Below are positions 22,103 through 35,000 of a stretch of DNA of 64,000 nt, piece after piece. The notes under the pieces were generated by a model. The model saw only the letters and a program-made list of their open reading frames with translations. It ran no database searches and had not been told where the DNA came from. A program made the translations under genes and the position numbers. This stretch comes from Tridacna crocea (taxonomy: Eukaryota; Mollusca; Bivalvia; Cardiida; Cardiidae), in contig OX031066.1 in NCBI GenBank assembly GCA_943736015.1, positions 7,506,245 through 7,570,244 of the forward strand. Direction: 5' to 3'. Each line of letters starts with the position of its first letter. Within the stretch, counting starts at the first letter, position 1.

Positions 22103-23945
22103 AGGCTTGCACCATCCACACATGCCAGATTTCACTGAAAAAGGGCCAAAATTCAAGAAAACGAGGTGGCAGAAGACCTTGTTTTGGTCCTTTCAAGCCC
22201 CTTGCAAGAGTTACTTCCCTTAAAGTAAACCCTTGATGCCCCCTTTACCCTTCAATTGGATTTCCTGATTCGGGCCACATCAAATTCATATAAGCCAAAA
22301 TGATCAATGTACAGTGTAAAAAAAACTGTAAAAAAAAACACACACAAACTAATGTGACAAGTTGCTAAAAAAGGGACTGAAAACTCTTTATTTAGCAATT
22401 GTTTCCTTTTGACATAAATCAAACAAAGGGAACTGAAATGTTACTTTTTCTAATCGCTTCAAACCATGACAAGAAACCCAGTTACGTTGATTACCACCTC
22501 ATACGTGCCAATTATGCACATGCGAAAAGCACAGAAAACAATGTGACAAGTGGCTAAAAAAAAGACTGAAAACTCTTTCAGTAGGAAGGAATTGCAGCAT
22601 AATTTTTCTAATATCTTAAAAGCGCAACAAGAAACCCAGTTACGTTGACTACTGTTTCATACGTGCCAGTTACGCACATGCAAGAACACCAGAAAATGAT
22701 GTGACAAGTGGCTAAAAAAAGACATGAAGACTCTTTTCAGTAGCAACTGCTTCCTGTTGCATAAGTCAAACAAAGAGAACTGAATTTTTTTTTTTTTTTT
22801 TTCCTCCAATCTCTCTATATCGTACGTGACAACAAACCCATTTACGTTGACTACCGTCTCGTAGGTGCCAGTTACGTATCCGCGAAAACATGAAAAATCG
22901 ACTTACGGGACATTTCATAGCAGACGACACCTGTTTCCCAAGTCAAATATAGGGAACTGAATTTCTATTTTTTTTCCTCCAATCTCTTTATACCGTGACA
23001 ACAAACCCATTTACGCTGACTACCGTTTGTAGGTGCCAGTTACGTATCCGCTAAAACATGAAAAAATCGACTTACGGGACATTTCATAGCAGACGACACC
23101 TGTTTCTCAAGTCAAATATAGGGATTTTTCTTTTTTCGTTTTTTCTCACTAGGACCATTGATTCGGTTGCGATGACCATCTCACCCATATGAGACGGTTA
23201 CGTGCTGCGCATGAAATTGTAAAGACACTTTCGGAGGCAACTGAAACCTGTTGCACAAATCAAAGAAAGGTAAATCAAACATTTCCCTGTTTTCATACCA
23301 GGGTCAGTTTTGGTGACCGTGCGAGTCAAAAGTCAATGTCATGTTTAACCGCTGCACAAAAAAATAAAATTCAGAAGCAACTGGTTGCTGTTGCAGAAAC
23401 TTTTTCTGATGAAAAAAAAAAAATCTTGTTTTCGTTTGAAGAATTAAAAAAATAGGCCATAGAGATACAATAAGATGTAAGAATAACTAATAATCAAAAT
23501 TTTCTTTGATAGGGTAGAAGACATTGTGAGAAAAGGAGAAAATGCTGGTAACCTGCATTGTCTCCTTTTCTCAGATTATTTTCCAAAGCCTTCTCTTTTA
23601 GGGGTGTTAAAAGGCGTCATTGTATGGTAAGAGGTCAATAAGGATAAACATATACCCCCCCTCCCAATCATCCAATCAAATCTCATCCCTCTGTGAAATT
23701 ATCCAATCACAGAAGCTTTTAGGAAATCAGAATGGGTGCCAACAGCCAATCAGAGAGGCTGTGAGAAATTCAAAATTGGGCCCGGCCTGGCAGTCAGAGA
23801 GGCTTTGAGAAATCAAAATGGGCCCAGTCAGCCAAACAAAATGGCGCCCTAATATATCAATTGAAAAAACAGTGAACAAAAAACGGCATAAAAGTGGATT
23901 TAAAGTCTTTTTTAAAGGCTGCTGTGCAGTCCTTGGCAAACTGCC
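22103..23945 (+). repeat. Monomer 13
   Basis: Length 1,843 bp. It carries B, T18 with an extra C, and A12. Hairpin at 23527-23573. It pairs with 33. Confidence 0.96.
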
Positions 23946-25787
23946 AGGCTTGCACCATCCACACATGCCAGATTTCACTGAAAAAGGGCCAAAATTCAAG
24001 AAAACGAGGTGGCAGAAGACCTTGTTTTGGTCCTTTCAAGCCCCTTGCAAGAGTTACTTCCCTTAAAGTAAACCCTTGATGCCCCCTTTACCCTTCAATT
24101 GGATTTCCTGATTCGGGCCACATCAAATTCATATAAGCCAAAATGATCAATGTACAGTGTAAAAAAAACTGTAAAAAAAAACACACACAAACTAATGTGA
24201 CAAGTTGCTAAAAAAGGGACTGAAAACTCTTTATTTAGCAATTGTTTCCTATTGCATAAATCAAACAAAGGGAACTGAAATGTTACTTTTTCTAATCGCT
24301 TCAAACCATGACAAGAAACCCAGTTACGTTGATTACCACCTCATACGTGCCAATTATGCACATGCGAAAAGCACAGAAAACAATGTGACAAGTGGCTAAA
24401 AAAAAGACTGAAAACTCTTTCAGTAGGAAGGAATTGCAGCATAATTTTTCTAATATCTTAAAAGCGCAACAAGAAACCCAGTTACGTTGACTACTGTTTC
24501 ATACGTGCCAGTTACGCACATGCAAGAACACCAGAAAATGATGTGACAAGTGGCTAAAAAAAGACATGAAGACTCTTTTCAGTAGCAACTGCTTCCTGTT
24601 GCATAAGTCAAACAAAGAGAACTGAATTTTTTTTTTTTTTTTTTCTCCAATCTCTCTATATCGTACGTGACAACAAACCCATTTACGTTGACTACCGTCT
24701 CGTAGGTGCCAGTTACGTATCCGCGAAAACATGAAAAATCGACTTACGGGACATTTCATAGCAGACGACACCTGTTTCCCAAGTCAAATATAGGGAACTG
24801 AATTTCTATTTTTTTTCCTCCAATCTCTTTATACCGTGACAACAAACCCATTTACGCTGACTACCGTTTGTAGGTGCCAGTTACGTATCCGCTAAAACAT
24901 GAAAAAATCGACTTACGGGACATTTCATAGCAGAAGACACCTGTTTCTCAAGTCAAATATAGGGATTTTTCTTTTTTCGTTTTTTCTCACTAGGACCATT
25001 GATTCGGTTGCGATGACCATCTCACCCATATGAGACGGTTACGTGCTGCGCATGAAATTGTAAAGACACTTTCGGAGGCAACTGAAACCTGTTGCACAAA
25101 TCAAAGAAAGGTAAATCAAACATTTCCCTGTTTTCATACCAGGGTCAGTTTTGGTGACCGTGCGAGTCAAAAGTCAATGTCATGTTTAACCGCTGCACAA
25201 AAAAATAAAATTCAGAAGCAACTGGTTGCTGTTGCAGAAACTTTTTCTGATGAAAAAAAAAAAAATCTTGTTTTCGTTTGAAGAATTAAAAAAATAGGCC
25301 ATAGAGATACAATAAGATGTAAGAATAACTAATAATCAAAATTTTCTTTGATAGGGTAGAAGACATATTGAGAAAAGGGGAAAATGCTGGTAACCTGCAT
25401 TGTCTCCTTTTCTCAGATTATTTTCCAAAGCCTTCTCTTTTAGGGGTGTTAAAAGGCGTCATTGTATGGTAAGAGGTCAATAAGGATAAACATATACCCC
25501 CCCTCCCAATCATCCAATCAAATCTCATCCCTCTGTGAAATTATTCAATCACAGAAGCTTTTAGGAAATCAGAATGGGTGCCAACAGCCAATCAGAGAGG
25601 CTGTGAGAAATTCAAAATTGGGCCCGGCCTGGCAGTCAGAGAGGCTTTGAGAAATCAAAATGGGCCCAGTCAGCCAAACAAAATGGCGCCCTAATATATC
25701 AATTGAAAAAACAGTGAACAAAAAACGGCATAAAAGTGGATTTAAAGTCTTTTTTAAAGGCTGCTGTGCAGTCCTTGGCAAACTGCC
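23946..25787 (+). repeat. Monomer 14
   Basis: Length 1,842 bp, T18, A13, carrying J, M and N. Hairpin at 25369-25415. Unlike monomers 2, 16, 19 and 22, it is not followed by a monomer carrying A. It pairs with 34. Confidence 0.96.
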
Positions 25788-27630
25788 AGGCTTGCACCAT
25801 CCACACATGCCAGATTTCACTGAAAAAGGGCCAAAATTCAAGAAAACGAGGTGGCAGAAGACCTTGTTTTGGTCCTTTCAAGCCCCTTGCAAGAGTTACT
25901 TCCCTTAAAGTAAACCCTTGATGCCCCCTTTACCCTTCAATTGGATTTCCTGATTCGGGCCACATCAAATTCATATAAGCCAAAATGATCAATGTACAGT
26001 GTAAAAAAAACTGTAAAAAAAAACACACACAAACTAATGTGACAAGTTGCTAAAAAAGGGACTGAAAACTCTTTATTTAGCAATTGTTTCCTATTGCATA
26101 AATCAAACAAAGGGAACTGAAATGTTACTTTTTCTAATCGCTTCAAACCATGACAAGAAACCCAGTTACGTTGATTACCACCTCATACGTGCCAATTATG
26201 CACATGCGAAAAGCACAGAAAACAATGTGACAAGTGGCTAAAAAAAAGACTGAAAACTCTTTCAGTAGGAAGGAATTGCAGCATAATTTTTCTAATATCT
26301 TAAAAGCGCAACAAGAAACCCAGTTACGTTGACTACTGTTTCATACGTGCCAGTTACGCACATGCAAGAACACCAGAAAATGATGTGACAAGTGGCTAAA
26401 AAAAGACATGAAGACTCTTTTCAGTAGCAACTGCTTCCTGTTGCATAAGTCAAACAAAGAGAACTGAATTTTTTTTTTTTTTTTTTTCTCCAATCTCTCT
26501 ATATCGTACGTGACAACAAACCCATTTACGTTGACTACCGTCTCGTAGGTGCCAGTTACGTATCCGCGAAAACATGAAAAATCGACTTACGGGACATTTC
26601 ATAGCAGACGACACCTGTTTCCCAAGTCAAATATAGGGAACTGAATTTCTATTTTTTTTCCTCCAATCTCTTTATACCGTGACAACAAACCCATTTACGC
26701 TGACTACCGTTTGTAGGTGCCAGTTACGTATCCGCTAAAACATGAAAAAATCGACTTACGGGACATTTCATAGCAGACGACACCTGTTTCTCAAGTCAAA
26801 TATAGGGATTTTTCTTTTTTCGTTTTTTCTCACTAGGACCATTGATTCGGTTGCGATGACCATCTCACCCATATGAGACGGTTACGTGCTGCGCATGAAA
26901 TTGTAAAGACACTTTCGGAGGCAACTGAAACCTGTTGCACAAATCAAAGAAAGGTAAATCAAACATTTCCCTGTTTTCATACCAGGGTCAGTTTTGGTGA
27001 CCGTGCGAGTCAAAAGTCAATGTCATGTTTAACCGCTGCACAAAAAAATAAAATTCAGAAGCAACTGGTTGCTGTTGCAGAAACTTTTTCTGATGAAAAA
27101 AAAAAAAATCTTGTTTTCGTTTGAAGAATTAAAAAAATAGGCCATAGAGATACAATAAGATGTAAGAATAACTAATAATCAAAATTTTCTTTGATAGGGT
27201 AGAAGACATTGTGAGAAAAGGAGAAAATGCTGGTAACCTGCATTGTCTCCTTTTCTCAGATTATTTTCCAAAGCCTTCTCTTTTAGGGGTGTTAAAAGGC
27301 GTCATTGTATGGTAAGAGGTCAATAAGGATAAACATATACCCCCCCTCCCAATCATCCAATCAAATCTCATCCCTCTGTGAAATTATCCAATCACAGAAG
27401 CTTTTAGGAAATCAGAATGGGTGCCAACAGCCAATCAGAGAGGCTGTGAGAAATTCAAAATTGGGCCCGGCCTGGCAGTCAGAGAGGCTTTGAGAAATCA
27501 AAATGGGCCCAGTCAGCCAAACAAAATGGCGCCCTAATATATCAATTGAAAAAACAGTGAACAAAAAACGGCATAAAAGTGGATTTAAAGTCTTTTTTAA
27601 AGGCTGCTGTGCAGTCCTTGGCAAACTGCC
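25788..27630 (+). repeat. Monomer 15
   Basis: Length 1,843 bp, T19, A13, with no lettered variant: the plain form. Hairpin at 27212-27258. It should pair with monomer 35 but differs from it in the T tract and at J. It matches monomer 18. Confidence 0.96.
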
Positions 27631-29473
27631 AGGCTTGCACCATCCACACATGCCAGATTTCACTGAAAAAGGGCCAAAATTCAAGAAAACGAGGTGGCAG
27701 AAGACCTTGTTTTGGTCCTTTCAAGCCCCTTGCAAGAGTTACTTCCCTTAAAGTAAACCCTTGATGCCCCCTTTACCCTTCAATTGGATTTCCTGATTCG
27801 GGCCACATCAAATTCATATAAGCCAAAATGATCAATGTACAGTGTAAAAAAAACTGTAAAAAAAAACACACACAAACTAATGTGACAAGTTGCTAAAAAA
27901 GGGACTGAAAACTCTTTATTTAGCAATTGTTTCCTATTGCATAAATCAAACAAAGGGAACTGAAATGTTACTTTTTCTAATCGCTTCAAACCATGACAAG
28001 AAACCCAGTTACGTTGATTACCACCTCATACGTGCCAATTATGCACATGCGAAAAGCACAGAAAACAATGTGACAAGTGGCTAAAAAAAAGACTGAAAAC
28101 TCTTTCAGTAGGAAGGAATTGCAGCATAATTTTTCTAATATCTTAAAAGCGCAACAAGAAACCCAGTTACGTTGACTACTGTTTCATACGTGCCAGTTAC
28201 GCACATGCAAGAACACCAGAAAATGATGTGACAAGTGGCTAAAAAAAGACATGAAGACTCTTTTCAGTAGCAACTGCTTCCTGTTGCATAAGTCAAACAA
28301 AGAGAACTGAATTTTTTTTTTTTTTTTTTTCTCCAATCTCTCTATATCGTACGTGACAACAAACCCATTTACGTTGACTACCGTCTCGTAGGTGCCAGTT
28401 ACGTATCCGCGAAAACATGAAAAATCGACTTACGGGACATTTCATAGCAGACGACACCTGTTTCCCAAGTCAAATATAGGGAACTGAATTTCTATTTTTT
28501 TTCCTCCAATCTCTTTATACCGTGACAACAAACCCATTTACGCTGACTACCGTTTGTAGGTGCCAGTTACGTATCCGCTAAAACATGAAAAAATCGACTT
28601 ACGGGACATTTCATAGCAGAAGACACCTGTTTCTCAAGTCAAATATAGGGATTTTTCTTTTTTCGTTTTTTCTCACTAGGACCATTGATTCGGTTGCGAT
28701 GACCATCTCACCCATATGAGACGGTTACGTGCTGCGCATGAAATTGTAAAGACACTTTCGGAGGCAACTGAAACCTGTTGCACAAATCAAAGAAAGGTAA
28801 ATCAAACATTTCCCTGTTTTCATACCAGGGTCAGTTTTGGTGACCGTGCGAGTCAAAAGTCAATGTCATGTTTAACCGCTGCACAAAAAAATAAAATTCA
28901 GAAGCAACTGGTTGCTGTTGCAGAAACTTTTTCTGATGAAAAAAAAAAAAATCTTGTTTTCGTTTGAAGAATTAAAAAAATAGGCCATAGAGATACAATA
29001 AGATGTAAGAATAACTAATAATCAAAATTTTCTTTGATAGGGTAGAAGACATATTGAGAAAAGGGGAAAATGTTGGTAACCTGCATTGTCTCCTTTTCTC
29101 AGATTATTTTCAAAAGCCTTCTCTTTTAGGGGTGTTAAAAGGCGTCATTGTATGGTAAGAGGTCAATAAGGATAAACATATACCCCCCCTCCCAATCATC
29201 CAATCAAATCTCATCCCTCTGTGAAATTATTCAATCACAGAAGCTTTTAGGAAATCAGAATGGGTGCCAACAGCCAATCAGAGAGGCTGTGAGAAATTCA
29301 AAATTGGGCCCGGCCTGGCAGTCAGAGAGGCTTTGAGAAATCAAAATGGGCCCAGTCAGCCAAACAAAATGGCGCCCTAATATATCAATTGAAAAAACAG
29401 TGAACAAAAAACGGCATAAAAGTGGATTTAAAGTCTTTTTTAAAGGCTGCTGTGCAGTCCTTGGCAAACTGCC
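27631..29473 (+). repeat. Monomer 16
   Basis: Length 1,843 bp, T19, A13, carrying J, M and N. Two private changes are 29073 C>T, at the innermost hairpin pair, and 29112 C>A. Hairpin at 29055-29101. Confidence 0.96.
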
Positions 29474-31315
29474 AGGCTTGCACCATCCACACATGCCAGA
29501 TTTCACTGAAAAAGGGCCAAAATTCAAGAAAACGAGGTGGCAGAAGACCTTGTTTTGGTCCTTTCAAGCCCCTTGCAAGAGTTACTTCCCTTAAAGTAAA
29601 CCCTTGATGCCCCCTTTACCCTTCAATTGGATTTCCTGATTCGGGCCACATCAAATTCATATAAGCCAAAATGATCAATGTACAGTGTAAAAAAAACTGT
29701 AAAAAAAAACACACACAAACTAATGTGACAAGTTGCTAAAAAAGGGACTGAAAACTCTTTATTTAGCAATTGTTTCCTATTGCATAAATCAAACAAAGGG
29801 AACTGAAATGTTACTTTTTCTAATCACTTCAAACCATGACAAGAAACCCAGTTACGTTGATTACCACCTCATACGTGCCAATTATGCACATGCCAAAAGC
29901 ACAGAAAACAATGTGACAAGTGGCTAAAAAAAAGACTGAAAACTCTTTCAGTAGGAAGGAATTGCAGCATAATTTTTCTAATATCTTAAAAGCGCAACAA
30001 GAAACCCAGTTACGTTGACTACTGTTTCATACGTGCCAGTTACGCACATGCAAGAACACCAGAAAATGATGTGACAAGTGGCTAAAAAAAGACATGAAGA
30101 CTCTTTTCAGTAGCAACTGCTTCCTGTTGCATAAGTCAAACAAAGAGAACTGAATTTTTTTTTTTTTTTTTTCTCCAATCTCTCTATATCGTACGTGACA
30201 ACAAACCCATTTACGTTGACTACCGTCTCGTAGGTGCCAGTTACGTATCCGCGAAAACATGAAAAATCGACTTACGGGACATTTCATAGCAGACGACACC
30301 TGTTTCCCAAGTCAAATATAGGGAACTGAATTTCTATTTTTTTTCCTCCAATCTCTTTATACCGTGACAACAAACCCATTTACGCTGACTACCGTTTGTA
30401 GGTGCCAGTTACGTATCCGCTAAAACATGAAAAAATCGACTTACGGGACATTTCATAGCAGACGACACCTGTTTCTCAAGTCAAATATAGGGATTTTTCT
30501 TTTTTCGTTTTTTCTCACTAGGACCATTGATTCGGTTGCGATGACCATCTCACCCATATGAGACGGTTACGTGCTGCGCATGAAATTGTAAAGACACTTT
30601 CGGAGGCAACTGAAACCTGTTGCACAAATCAAAGAAAGGTAAATCAAACATTTCCCTGTTTTCATACCAGGGTCAGTTTTGGTGACCGTGCGAGGCAAAA
30701 GTCAATGTCATGTTTAACCGCTGCACAAAAAAATAAAATTCAGAAGCAACTGGTTGCTGTTGCAGAAACTTTTTCTGATGAAAAAAAAAAAAATCTTGTT
30801 TTCGTTTGAAGAATTAAAAAAATAGGCCATAGAGATACAATAAGATGTAAGAATAACTAATAATCAAAATTTTCTTTGATAGGGTAGAAGACATTGTGAG
30901 AAAAGGAGAAAATGCTGGTAACCTGCATTGTCTCCTTTTCTCAGATTATTTTCCAAAGCCTTCTCTTTTAGGGGTGTTAAAAGGCGTCATTGTATGGTAA
31001 GAGGTCAATAAGGATAAACATATACCCCCCCTCCCAATCATCCAATCAAATCTCATCCCTCTGTGAAATTATCCAATCACAGAAGCTTTTAGGAAATCAG
31101 AATGGGTGCCAACAGCCAATCAGAGAGGCTGTGAGAAATTCAAAATTGGGCCCGGCCTGGCAGTCAGAGAGGCTTTGAGAAATCAAAATGGGCCCAGTCA
31201 GCCAAACAAAATGGCGCCCTAATATATCAATTGAAAAAACAGTGAACAAAAAACGGCATAAAAGTGGATTTAAAGTCTTTTTTAAAGGCTGCTGTGCAGT
31301 CCTTGGCAAACTGCC
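29474..31315 (+). repeat. Monomer 17
   Basis: Length 1,842 bp, T18, A13, carrying A. A private T>G lies at 30695. Hairpin at 30897-30943. Confidence 0.96.
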
Positions 31316-33158
31316 AGGCTTGCACCATCCACACATGCCAGATTTCACTGAAAAAGGGCCAAAATTCAAGAAAACGAGGTGGCAGAAGACCTTGTTTTGG
31401 TCCTTTCAAGCCCCTTGCAAGAGTTACTTCCCTTAAAGTAAACCCTTGATGCCCCCTTTACCCTTCAATTGGATTTCCTGATTCGGGCCACATCAAATTC
31501 ATATAAGCCAAAATGATCAATGTACAGTGTAAAAAAAACTGTAAAAAAAAACACACACAAACTAATGTGACAAGTTGCTAAAAAAGGGACTGAAAACTCT
31601 TTATTTAGCAATTGTTTCCTATTGCATAAATCAAACAAAGGGAACTGAAATGTTACTTTTTCTAATCGCTTCAAACCATGACAAGAAACCCAGTTACGTT
31701 GATTACCACCTCATACGTGCCAATTATGCACATGCGAAAAGCACAGAAAACAATGTGACAAGTGGCTAAAAAAAAGACTGAAAACTCTTTCAGTAGGAAG
31801 GAATTGCAGCATAATTTTTCTAATATCTTAAAAGCGCAACAAGAAACCCAGTTACGTTGACTACTGTTTCATACGTGCCAGTTACGCACATGCAAGAACA
31901 CCAGAAAATGATGTGACAAGTGGCTAAAAAAAGACATGAAGACTCTTTTCAGTAGCAACTGCTTCCTGTTGCATAAGTCAAACAAAGAGAACTGAATTTT
32001 TTTTTTTTTTTTTTTCTCCAATCTCTCTATATCGTACGTGACAACAAACCCATTTACGTTGACTACCGTCTCGTAGGTGCCAGTTACGTATCCGCGAAAA
32101 CATGAAAAATCGACTTACGGGACATTTCATAGCAGACGACACCTGTTTCCCAAGTCAAATATAGGGAACTGAATTTCTATTTTTTTTCCTCCAATCTCTT
32201 TATACCGTGACAACAAACCCATTTACGCTGACTACCGTTTGTAGGTGCCAGTTACGTATCCGCTAAAACATGAAAAAATCGACTTACGGGACATTTCATA
32301 GCAGACGACACCTGTTTCTCAAGTCAAATATAGGGATTTTTCTTTTTTCGTTTTTTCTCACTAGGACCATTGATTCGGTTGCGATGACCATCTCACCCAT
32401 ATGAGACGGTTACGTGCTGCGCATGAAATTGTAAAGACACTTTCGGAGGCAACTGAAACCTGTTGCACAAATCAAAGAAAGGTAAATCAAACATTTCCCT
32501 GTTTTCATACCAGGGTCAGTTTTGGTGACCGTGCGAGTCAAAAGTCAATGTCATGTTTAACCGCTGCACAAAAAAATAAAATTCAGAAGCAACTGGTTGC
32601 TGTTGCAGAAACTTTTTCTGATGAAAAAAAAAAAAATCTTGTTTTCGTTTGAAGAATTAAAAAAATAGGCCATAGAGATACAATAAGATGTAAGAATAAC
32701 TAATAATCAAAATTTTCTTTGATAGGGTAGAAGACATTGTGAGAAAAGGAGAAAATGCTGGTAACCTGCATTGTCTCCTTTTCTCAGATTATTTTCCAAA
32801 GCCTTCTCTTTTAGGGGTGTTAAAAGGCGTCATTGTATGGTAAGAGGTCAATAAGGATAAACATATACCCCCCCTCCCAATCATCCAATCAAATCTCATC
32901 CCTCTGTGAAATTATCCAATCACAGAAGCTTTTAGGAAATCAGAATGGGTGCCAACAGCCAATCAGAGAGGCTGTGAGAAATTCAAAATTGGGCCCGGCC
33001 TGGCAGTCAGAGAGGCTTTGAGAAATCAAAATGGGCCCAGTCAGCCAAACAAAATGGCGCCCTAATATATCAATTGAAAAAACAGTGAACAAAAAACGGC
33101 ATAAAAGTGGATTTAAAGTCTTTTTTAAAGGCTGCTGTGCAGTCCTTGGCAAACTGCC
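31316..33158 (+). repeat. Monomer 18
   Basis: Length 1,843 bp, T19, A13, with no lettered variant, as in monomer 15. Hairpin at 32740-32786. Confidence 0.96.
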
Positions 33159-35000
33159 AGGCTTGCACCATCCACACATGCCAGATTTCACTGAAAAAGG
33201 GCCAAAATTCAAGAAAACGAGGTGGCAGAAGACCTTGTTTTGGTCCTTTCAAGCCCCTTGCAAGAGTTACTTCCCTTAAAGTAAACCCTTGATGCCCCCT
33301 TTACCCTTCAATTGGATTTCCTGATTCGGGCCACATCAAATTCATATAAGCCAAAATGATCAATGTACAGTGTAAAAAAAACTGTAAAAAAAAACACACA
33401 CAAACTAATATGACAAGTTGCTAAAAAAGGGACTGAAAACTCTTTATTTAGCAATTGTTTCCTATTGCATAAATCAAACAAAGGGAACTGAAATGTTACT
33501 TTTTCTAATCGCTTCAAACCATGACAAGAAACCCAGTTACGTTGATTACCACCTCATACGTGCCAATTATGCACATGCGAAAAGCACAGAAAACAATGTG
33601 ACAAGTGGCTAAAAAAAAGACTGAAAACTCTTTCAGTAGGAAGGAATTGCAGCATAATTTTTCTAATATCTTAAAAGCGCAACAAGAAACCCAGTTACGT
33701 TGACTACTGTTTCATACGTGCCAGTTACGCACATGCAAGAACACCAGAAAATGATGTGACAAGTGGCTAAAAAAAGACATGAAGACTCTTTTCAGTAGCA
33801 ACTGCTTCCTGTTGCATAAGTCAAACAAAGAGAACTGATTTTTTTTTTTTTTTTTTTCTCCAATCTCTCTATATCGTACGTGACAACAAACCCATTTACG
33901 TTGACTACCGTCTCGTAGGTGCCAGTTACGTATCCGCGAAAACATGAAAAATCGACTTACGGGACATTTCATAGCAGACGACACCTGTTTCCCAAGTCAA
34001 ATATAGGGAACTGAATTTCTATTTTTTTTCCTCCAATCTCTTTATACCGTGACAACAAACCCATTTACGCTGACTACCGTTTGTAGGTGCCAGTTACGTA
34101 TCCGCTAAAACATGAAAAAATCGACTTACGGGACATTTCATAGCAGAAGACACCTGTTTCTCAAGTCAAATATAGGGATTTTTCTTTTTTCGTTTTTTCT
34201 CACTAGGACCATTGATTCGGTTGCGATGACCATCTCACCCATATGAGACGGTTACGTGCTGCGCATGAAATTGTAAAGACACTTTCGGAGGCAACTGAAA
34301 CCTGTTGCACAAATCAAAGAAAGGTAAATCAAACATTTCCCTGTTTTCATACCAGGGTCAGTTTTGGTGACCGTGCGAGTCAAAAGTCAATGTCATGTTT
34401 AACCGCTGCACAAAAAAATAAAATTCAGAAGCAACTGGTTGCTGTTGCAGAAACTTTTTCTGATGAAAAAAAAAAAAATCTTGTTTTCGTTTGAAGAATT
34501 AAAAAAATAGGCCATAGAGATACAATAAGATGTAAGAATAACTAATAATCAAAATTTTCTTTGATAGGGTAGAAGACATATTGAGAAAAGGGGAAAATGC
34601 TGGTAACCTGCATTGTCTCCTTTTCTCAGATTATTTTCCAAAGCCTTCTCTTTTAGGGGTGTTAAAAGGCGTCATTGTATGGTAAGAGGTCAATAAGGAT
34701 AAACATATACCCCCCCTCCCAATCATCCAATCAAATCTCATCCCTCTGTGAAATTATTCAATCACAGAAGCTTTTAGGAAATCAGAATGGGTGCCAACAG
34801 CCAATCAGAGAGGCTGTGAGAAATTCAAAATTGGGCCCGGCCTGGCAGTCAGAGAGGCTTTGAGAAATCAAAATGGGCCCAGTCAGCCAAACAAAATGGC
34901 GCCCTAATATATCAATTGAAAAAACAGTGAACAAAAAACGGCATAAAAGTGGATTTAAAGTCTTTTTTAAAGGCTGCTGTGCAGTCCTTGGCAAACTGCC
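33159..35000 (+). repeat. Monomer 19
   Basis: Length 1,842 bp, carrying J, M and N. Private changes are G>A at 33410 and A>T at 33839. The second turns the flank of an 18-T tract into a 19-T run without changing length. Hairpin at 34582-34628. Confidence 0.96.

Larger units (their letters stand above)
1..26468 (+). repeat. Higher-order block, copy 1 (monomers 1-14 and start of 15)
   Basis: This block pairs with 36844-63311 at a constant offset of 36,843 bp. All 14 monomer lengths agree, as do all lettered variants, including rare ones: O in monomers 4/24, F in 11/31, C in 12/32 and E in 3/23. The first difference I can see is the T-tract length after 26468 (19 T here, 18 T in the partner). 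I compared variant sites and homopolymers by eye and did not run a base-by-base alignment. The left edge lies outside the window. Confidence 0.93.
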
